From: Heterobasidion occidentale
Taxonomy: Eukaryota > Basidiomycota > Agaricomycetes > Russulales > Bondarzewiaceae
Assembly (NCBI GenBank): GCA_039111635.1
Contig: JBCAQO010000012.1
Span: 1,550,001 to 1,614,000, forward strand
Length of the DNA: 64,000 bases
Direction of reading: 5' to 3'
Part shown: positions 57,193-64,000 of the stretch, piece after piece
Layout: the number at the start of each line of letters is the position of its first letter
How positions within the stretch are numbered: the stretch's first letter is position 1
Translations under genes and position numbers: made by a program
The notes under the pieces: model-generated
What the model saw: only the letters and a program-made list of their open reading frames with translations
The model's database searches: none
Told to the model about the DNA's origin: nothing

Positions 57193-58434
57193 CTATCTCT
57201 GCTCTCTTGGTTCTGCATGCCAAAAGATGGAAGATCAGAGAACTGCCGTCTCAATTTTTTAGACGGAAGGGACGTACGAGACCACTGGACGTTCAAAATC
57301 AAGCTGTCGTACCCGCGTCCATGCATCTTGTCCATAGCCTTCTGCGCCGTCGACTTGTCCTCAAAGCTGATGAACGCGAAGCCCTTCCCGATACCAGTCT
57401 CGCGATCCCGGCCGACGTAAACCCGCGCGACGCGGCCAAAGGTCCCGAAGAGGTCCCGAAGGTCGTTCTCCTGGGTATCTTCGGAGATATTGGTGACGCG
57501 CAGCGTGGGCAGGTCGTCGCGCGAACCGCCAGGGCGGCCCATGGACTCGCCGGGCCCGCGGTTGCGCATGGATGGTGGGACGTATTTGCTCGGACCACCT
57601 GCGGAGGGCGCGGAAGCGGCTGCGCCAGAAGGAGCGGGGGTGTCGCCGTCATCATCGTTGGCCATCGGCGGTGTTTCTACGTAAATCAGAAATAGAATTT
57701 GAGGCGTCAGCAAGAGCTCCTGCGTGAGAGAGACGCCGACCTGTACCATCTAGACCAGCGAGAGTATCTTTGTAGGGGCACTTGGCGGTGAAGTGATCAC
57801 CCTTGCACAGACGACAGACAACCTTTCCAGCGCCAGACTTGGCCAGAGTCGCCTTCATCGTCTGCTCTGCGGATGGCTCTGGCTCAGTGGACTGCGACAA
57901 GACAAATCGATCTATAAATTCTGTGAATAAGAGGGCAAGGAGATTAGAGACGTACTTTGTTTCCGGCGCTGAGCTTCAGCGCAACGTTCTCTCCCACTGT
58001 CGTCGTCGCACGGTCAGGCCCTGGCTTGTTTCCTTTCTCAATTCCGAATTTCGCCCACGTCTTGCGTTCTGCGACGGCATGCTCAACGAGGGACTTTTGA
58101 AGTGTGCGCTTGATCCGCCGTGTGATCTGCCAGATGTATTACAATCATGGGGACGATGCTACAAAGGCAAGGCAGAGAAGGCGTACCTTCACTTTCTTCC
58201 CATCATCATTCACTGCGTATTCGACCGTCGTTCTAACACCGTTCTCGTCGACGCTGTCCTCGATCTTGGGTTGCTCTGTATGGCTCCCATCAGATGTGAG
58301 GATTCGTGGGTAGAGGATGCGGACTGACCGAGCTCATCGACATCGTCGGCCCAGGAGGTTTTTGGTACTCTGACAGAGAGGGTTTAGCCTGCCATAGAAG
58401 AAATAAGAATCGACCAAGCGTACGCGGATGGCAT
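57193..58434 (-). CDS. TIF35: Translation initiation factor eIF3 subunit g
   Basis: RNA-binding subunit of eIF3, which acts in ribosome scanning and reinitiation. The start MPSAVPKTSWADDVDELGQ is at 58434, with an intron after the third codon. Later exons give a basic segment (VKVRRQITRRIKRTL), a zinc-knuckle CRLCKGDHFTAKCPYKD (about 57825-57775), KYVPPSMRNRGPGES, and an RRM with RNP2-like LRVTNISEDTQENDLRDLF and RNP1 KGFAFISF. The last intron runs from about 57277 to 57218 using the acceptor GGCATGCAG, after which the protein ends VQWSQPREQR with a stop at 57193-57195. Reading through without that intron runs into the gap and is not expected. A housekeeping gene marking chromosomal, not mobile, context. 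Confidence 0.9.
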
Positions 58435-58986
58435 TTTTGTCGTCGATGTCGTCGGTGTCGGTGCGGCACTCAATTTTTGAGATCAAGTCGACTTTGCGCC
58501 ACAATTTACCATATTTGGAAACGATCTGTTTGTCCTTGTAGGTCCGTCCGTGAGATTACTGTTTGTTATGACAGCAACGTTCATGATGACAATCGTAATC
58601 TCATACCAAATCCTCACCACCACCAGCCCGCTCATCGACAAACCTAGTAAGCGCAGAAAGGCACCCCCTTATGTACTGAACGGTTCCCCCTTTTTTCGTG
58701 AAACTTTCACTGTAGAAATAAAGCCCATTGGTGGATAACTAAGGCCAGTGTGCTTGAGGCCTGGTGTCTCGTAATTAAGTGAGTGGTCCTGCACAGTGAT
58801 TTCTCTGTAAGATGTTTGCGGCGAGGACGACATGCTCACTCGCTGTGTGGCTTTCTTATATAAGATTTCAATCCTTGTCCGCTTTCGCTCGTACCATCCG
58901 CCAGCCGATTTCCCCCGATTGGTATAACTTGCGTTTGTGCGACCTGAAAGGCCTGAAATTCCAGTCGTTTGGTTGGTAGAGAAGTC
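58435..58986. promoter_or_regulatory. Bidirectional promoter region, eIF3g (-) and F-box gene (+)
   Basis: About 550 nt between divergent genes; no further gene recognised. Confidence 0.4.
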
Positions 58987-60569
58987 ATGAGCCATTTCTC
59001 AGTTCCTGCCGAGATTCTGGTCCAAATCTTCGAGCTCGCTATCGATGACGATGGCCTGTTCGACCATACCCTCCCCTCTGTCATGTCAGAATCTTGCTGG
59101 GAGCTGGATCGGTACGAAGATAACTGGACACTCATCAGCCCTGCGAACGCATTGCACAGGAAGCAGCAGAGGACATACGCTGCCATTAAGGTGTGTGTGG
59201 GTCCATTGCCACTTCTGACACTGCTCACACTGTTGGCAAGGCATTACTGTACACCTGTCGACAATGGTACCGCGTTGGCTATCATCTTCTCTTCCGGTTC
59301 TTGTTCGTCGTGGAGCCCTCGAAACTGCACTCCCTTTGTTTCGCTCTCGATCGCAATTCCTCGCTCGGGTGGTACGTTCGGCGCCTGCACATATATCGTT
59401 TCTATGCTACGCGTCGGAGCACACTCTCAGAGCTTGAAGTTATGGTCGTTTCGATCATACACCAGTGTCCCAACCTCGAGACATTCACCGTGGATTGGCC
59501 TATAGCGCCTTCATTCTTCCCTATCGCCGACGCGCTGTGCACGTTTTCGACGAAATCACTCCGCTCCATACACTGGTCTCTCACTCCATCTGCGCTTCCG
59601 AGGCTTATTTGGGCGCTGGACTCCTTGCCCTCGTTGGTGTCAGCCTTCATAAACTTCGATCCATCACCCCAGTCTACACTCGTTGCTGATGCTGACGATA
59701 AGACCTTGCTCCTTGGGTCGGCTGGTGGCCTGGCAATCACAATGCCGTCTCTCAAGCAACTCGACCTCCGCGGTGTGTCCACCGACTTTTTGGAACAACT
59801 TATTGGTTGGACGCTCCCTGTACTGGAATCGTTCTCACTCGATTTCGTCGCTCAGCGTCATGTTCTCCCCGACATCATCGGATTCCTCAAACAGCATGGC
59901 TCCGGCCTCACCTTTCTCGACCTCAATACCATCCCCACCGTTGATCTTTCTTCTGTTCTCGACCTCTGCCCCCTTTTGACGACATTCTGCTTCAATCCGG
60001 ACTGGCGTCTCCCTTTTCACGCAGAGGCCAACAACGCGAACCCCAGCGCACCTCAACCGACGCTTCTGCGCACGCCGCACGCACACATTACGCACATAGG
60101 ATTGCACCAACTCCTGCACGCGTTTACGCCTTCAGTACCACGTGGCATGGCGCCGATCCTCAGTCCCGTGGCAACGTATCTCATTCAGCGCACGAACGAT
60201 CTCACGTTCACTCAGCTCACGCGGCGGTTCTTGCCCTCGCTCCAGGTGATCCGCGTGCTCAACCGCACGCTACTTCGAGAGTTGGAAAAGAGCAACGGGC
60301 CCGAGCACCAGAACGGCTGCTTTGACCGGTGGCGGAGATGGGATGAGCAGTGTCGGAGGGAAGGCGTCAGGCTCGAGGATTGTACTGGGGCGCTGCTGGG
60401 AGACTTGCCGGATGACGAAGAGGAGGAAAGCGACAGCGAGGACGAGGAGGACGAAACGGTGCAGCCTTCGAATGTATCAGAGCTGAAGCTCCTCCTGGAG
60501 GAGTGCAGGAAGATGACGCTAGGGAGGCAGGAACCCATGATATTTCCTCCGCCGCCTATGCGGTGGTGA
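58987..60569 (+). CDS. F-box-like protein
   Basis: Probable substrate receptor of an SCF ubiquitin ligase, from a family greatly expanded in Agaricomycetes. It starts MSHFSVPAEILVQIFELAID; the PAEILVQIFELA helix is F-box-like. One intron (about 59191-59240) joins YAAIK to ALLYTCRQWYRVGYHLLF, the second half of the F-box region. The remainder resembles leucine-rich repeats (CPNLETFTVDW, LKQLDLRGVSTDFLEQL, LTFLDLNTI). It ends with an acidic stretch (DDEEEESDSEDEEDE) and a Pro-rich tail PPPPMRW at 60569. No target can be named. Confidence 0.75.
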
Positions 60570-61176
60570 TGATTTTTTCATGATATTTTTCGGGTGCGTT
60601 AAATGGCTCCTCGGTCTCCAAGTTTGCCATGCGCTCATCGACGTTTCTTCATGACAGAATTTGACCCTTGTTATATATATTTTCCCTTCTAGATCCGTGC
60701 TCGAGTGTACTAGACCACACGTGACATATACCATTGTGATCGTCAGTTGACCGCGAACATCATCACCTGGCCAATGCAGCCCGGAGAAGGTTCCTTCCTC
60801 AAATTCTTTCTCTGGACAATCGCCGCCCGGCTGCCGAGCTTCACTGACAAGACCTCGATGTGTACCCTCAGTATAGCGACGGGTAACGCAAAGAGTTTTA
60901 ACAAACCCTAGAGTCGTCTTCGACGCAAGACGTTGACCAGACCATGTCGCGGCAGTGTCGCGGCGCACCGAGGCCCGATATGATCGCCACCCCGCAACGG
61001 TGTCCGGTGGGCGGCCTTACCCCGCATTACGTGGTCCTTCCCTTCTGGGACCCATATATAAACATCCAAACATCACCTGCTCCCACCTCCCACCCCTCCC
61101 GATTATCATCCCCCCTCCACCATCGTAGTCTCCCTCGCCTCGCTTTGACCTTGTTCTCGCCCATCCTCCTTCAGAC
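60570..61176. promoter_or_regulatory. Intergenic with TATA box of the small Cys-rich gene
   Basis: About 600 nt. A clear TATA-like CATATATAAAC at about 61051-61061 and a long C/T-rich stretch (61075-61170) precede the ATG at 61177, a common fungal strong-promoter layout. Confidence 0.55.
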
Positions 61177-61703
61177 ATGGCCGACGTTGCACCCGCCGCT
61201 TCTCAGATCGAGATCAACGACGCTATCTTCTGTCAACACTTCAAGGAGGTTGTGAGTAATATATATATCAGCCACAGGGCAAATCCGCCCTCTCGTTATA
61301 TGAGCGCTCGCTAATTCATTTTCTTGAAGTGCGGCGAGTGCAGCGCCGATTTCAGAGAGGAGAACGACACTTTCTTCGGGGTCAGTTGTGTACCCCTATC
61401 TATAACTAGCGTGGTCTCAGATGGCTCTTGTCGGGCTAGTTCGACCCCATCAACCGTGAAGGTATTGAGGCTCCCGCTGCCACTGTCAACAAGGATGGGG
61501 CCTACCAGTGCAAGAAGCACGGCTCTCTCTGTAAGCGACTACCCACATGCTTGCTCCGCTTTCCCCCATCTCGCCTCCGACGATACTTCCTCGTTTTTCA
61601 TCACTGATGCTGACATCGCTACCCAGCTTGCAACCAATGTTACGGATGGAAGAAGCAGATAACCAGGGCCAGAACGGTCGCGAAGAAGTCTGGAAAGAAA
61701 TAG
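61177..61703 (+). CDS. Small conserved-looking Cys/His-rich protein
   Basis: Four exons give a protein of about 97 aa: MADVAPAASQIEINDAIF, CQHFKEV joined to CGECSADFREENDTFFG, then FDPINREGIEAPAATVNKDG, AYQCKKHGSLSCNQCYGWKK and a basic tail ending VAKKSGKK at 61701-61703. Cys/His spacing (C..H, CGEC, CKKH, CNQC) suggests a treble-clef or MYND-like zinc site. I do not recognise a named family; similar small proteins exist as hypothetical in fungi. All introns are 50-95 nt with GT..AG ends. Confidence 0.65.
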
Positions 61704-62967
61704 GCCTCTGGACTCGCGAAGCTCAGGTGTAGAAGACGAACAGAATGATGGTGGCACGATATTTGAGACAATTCGTTGCAATGTATGTATGAGTAGAATG
61801 TGCTATAGCTCGAAACTTTCGAGATGAACTGCGTGCATGACACGGTTTGGCTCGTGGGACCAAGTCGGACTTGCGCCTCAGGCGTCCCAACGAAGCACGG
61901 CGGGCTTTTTAGTCAAGCGTCTGATGCGATCCACACTGATCCCCTGTCTATCAATACAGAAGCGTATTTGTGTTGCGATGGACATAAACGTTGCAAACGC
62001 TCATACAGCTGTGGAAAATTCAGCAATGGGAACGCCAATAATCCGTTGTACTTGATATCCTGCATTGATGCTGTTTCCAGTCAGTTTCGTACTGTGTCGC
62101 TTTGTCTATTACAGGTAACTAATCGATCTTTATTGTACTAGCATTTTCATGATAGTTTCGTTTTCATCGTTCGTTGCAGTGAAGTCCACTCAGTCAATCG
62201 TCGGAAGTGGATGCTACACTTCCCGATATCTCCCTAGGCCTACCGTGAATTCCCGTATGTATATAGATTTTATGTTGCGGACTTGGGCGTATCTTCACGG
62301 ATGCCATAACATAGGAGTTAGAAGTTTAGCATAAGACCGGCCCTTGCGGCTGGAAACATATGCTTATTACAATGCCAACCACTAATTAGACACTTCAATA
62401 ATTAGATAGCGAGCGGGCTCCGGAGGCGCCTGGTCGAAGTCTCGTCCCAGTACTCATGTAGCAGTTTCTCCTGGATATTCCACTTCCAGGAGGCCTCACT
62501 GTATCTCGATCTATTCCGTTGTCCAGGAACCGCCGCGGACTTGTTAAAATTGGCCATCCATCAGTAGCCTATTCATGTCGACAAATCGACAAATGGCGAT
62601 ACACAGCGATTCACAGAACCAATCCCTTCCAAATTTCTTCGCGTATCTGTATCTGGGCCAGAATTTCACCATCACGACGTTGGCGATGATCCAAATGGAC
62701 CTACATATGAACGCCTCTCCATGGAGTCATCGTCTCCAGTTCGTCTGGGTTGTGCAGAGATACTAAATCGATCGGCGCGGCGACCTTGAGAGCATGGAGA
62801 CAGTTGAAATTGTTTATGTACTCCACGGTACGTGATGTCGAGCTAGTCGGGCGGTCAGCACGGACGTCTGATCCCCAAAAAAGACTCATCCTATCAATCA
62901 GCTGCATATATACTCGCCACGAGGAGACGACCCTCCTCTCTCTTCCTCGATCTGGGGGATCAAACTC
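61704..62967. other. 1.3 kb without a recognised gene
   Basis: Short frames (for example 61824-62141 and 62575-62766) lack motifs and splice partners. It serves as upstream region of the DUF6534 gene. Confidence 0.4.
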
Positions 62968-64000
62968 ATGACCGCAACTACCTCCTTGACCGGCCGCGCG
63001 GAGGAAGGGGCGAGCTTGGGGAGCACCTATGGGTCACTGCTGGTGGGGACGATCTTGTCTGGGATGTGAGTCTTCACTCTTCTTGGCATGGGACGTTCAC
63101 AGAAAGGTTGGACACACTCAAGGCTCTATGGCGTCACATCTCTGCAGAGTATACATTACTTCACGCAGTATGGGAGCAGGGATCGACGTACATTGAAAGT
63201 ACTGGTGGGTTGCTGAGACCTTGTTGAGGTTGATAGACGTTTTCACGAGTGCGGCGTATCAGGTCTCTGTTCTATGGTGCGTTCTCCGGTTCTACGCGAT
63301 GGCGGCTGTATAATGCTTCTCTCAAGGACGTTGGATACTTTGATCATGGTCTTAAACTTCCATGCTGCATGGCATTACTTCGTCATATCGTTCAACGACC
63401 CGACAGCTCTTCGCAGACAGACATGGAGCCTTGACGTGAGTGCTTGCCGATAAGGGATCACTGAGACCTACTCAAGGACCCCCATATCACACAGCTCGAG
63501 AGCATATGCACAGTTGAGAGACTCCTGTCCACTGATTGCGTTCAGCATGCTGAGGGTTCGTCTCGATGCAGGGCTTTGTGATATTCTTATGCCAGATGTG
63601 AGCGAAACTATGCATTCTACGATGGACTATAGCTGAAGGGAACGACTACAGGTTCTTTGTGATCCGCATTCGAAGGTGTATGTGGTGTGTTATGGTGGAC
63701 TTCTTTCCACACATACTGAATCGCTCGGCCTCTTCAGTTCATCGAGGACTTCATCCAGATTCTGTGGTCGCAATATGGACATTCTATTTCCTGGTTTGTC
63801 GCTCGTTCTGCTCCGTATGCTTATGAACGAACTGAAGAGTTGGCTTTATTTGACAGACTCTTCTCGCCGTGGTAGCATTCGTGACTAGCATCAGTAAGCC
63901 TTGATATTTCTCTTAGCGTATGTTCACTCACCAAAGTTGCTTGAAAGCCATCACCGTGATTGTGTACGTTCTCGTGCATCGGCGTCTACTTCTCGCTATG
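62968..64000 (+). CDS. DUF6534 seven-helix membrane protein (3' incomplete)
   Basis: Starts MTATTSLTGRAEEGASLGS at 62968 with GSLLVGTILSGM as helix 1. After an intron ending at about 63118 comes LYGVTSLQSIHYFTQYGSRD, a typical DUF6534 loop. The next recognised exon has RTLDTLIMVLNFHAAWHYFV and ISFNDPTALRRQTWSL (about 63325-63435). Downstream exons to the window end are uncertain; stops and frame changes after 63480 could be introns or damage. Function unknown. The DUF6534 gene at 44879-46515 is a relative within the same window. Confidence 0.55.

Noticed and set aside
56877..57749. eIF3g reading through to the N gap as one long C-terminus
   Set aside because: A final intron with acceptor GGCATGCAG gives the expected short ending VQWSQPREQR and a stop at 57193; the read-through includes N codons and does not fit the family.

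Overview
The window comes from a filamentous basidiomycete, most likely an Agaricomycete of the polypore/white-rot type. Most genes are broken by several introns of about 50-80 nt with GT..AG ends. The gene content is typical of that group: DUF6533/DUF6534 seven-helix proteins, HsbA proteins, NRPS-like acid reductases, P450 tandem arrays and chromodomain Ty3/gypsy elements. Coding calls were made by joining exon fragments by eye; splice sites are inferred and no alignment was run.

Layout. 1-5588: 3' half of a decayed Ty3/gypsy chromoviral element (frameshifted integrase + chromodomain, frameshifted extra ORF, a 2.7 kb repeat-rich 3' region, polypurine tract, 622 bp LTR ending at 5588). 5.9-6.5 kb: DUF6589-type fragment. 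7.0-23.2 kb: a compact set of five biosynthesis-type genes: flavin halogenase (-), O-methyltransferase (+), A-T-R carboxylate reductase (-), phenylalanine/tyrosine ammonia-lyase (+) and an allantoate/nicotinate-family MFS transporter (+). 23.5-27.9 kb: two tandem DUF6533 genes. 30.0-35.0 kb: two tandem MUP1-like amino-acid permeases. 36.6-37.8 kb: secreted ferritin-like protein. 38.1-38.7 kb: unrecognised frameshifted remnant. 38.8-53.0 kb: tandem array of four related P450s, of which only the last looks intact; a DUF6534 gene and a coding-like remnant sit in the middle. 54.5-56.4 kb: two HsbA genes, the second damaged. 57.2-58.4 kb: eIF3g. 59.0-60.6 kb: F-box protein. 61.2-61.7 kb: small Cys-rich protein. 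63.0 kb to the end: another DUF6534 gene.

How the genes may work together. The 7-23 kb set reads as a candidate pathway for halogenated, O-methylated aromatic aldehydes or alcohols: the ammonia-lyase makes cinnamate or coumarate, the side chain is shortened by enzymes not seen here, the halogenase and methyltransferase decorate the ring, the A-T-R enzyme activates and reduces the aryl acid, and the MFS protein moves an organic anion. This matches the known fungal route from phenylalanine to chlorinated anisyl metabolites in outline, but the product is inference. The P450 array could supply ring hydroxylation but is 15 kb away and mostly decayed.
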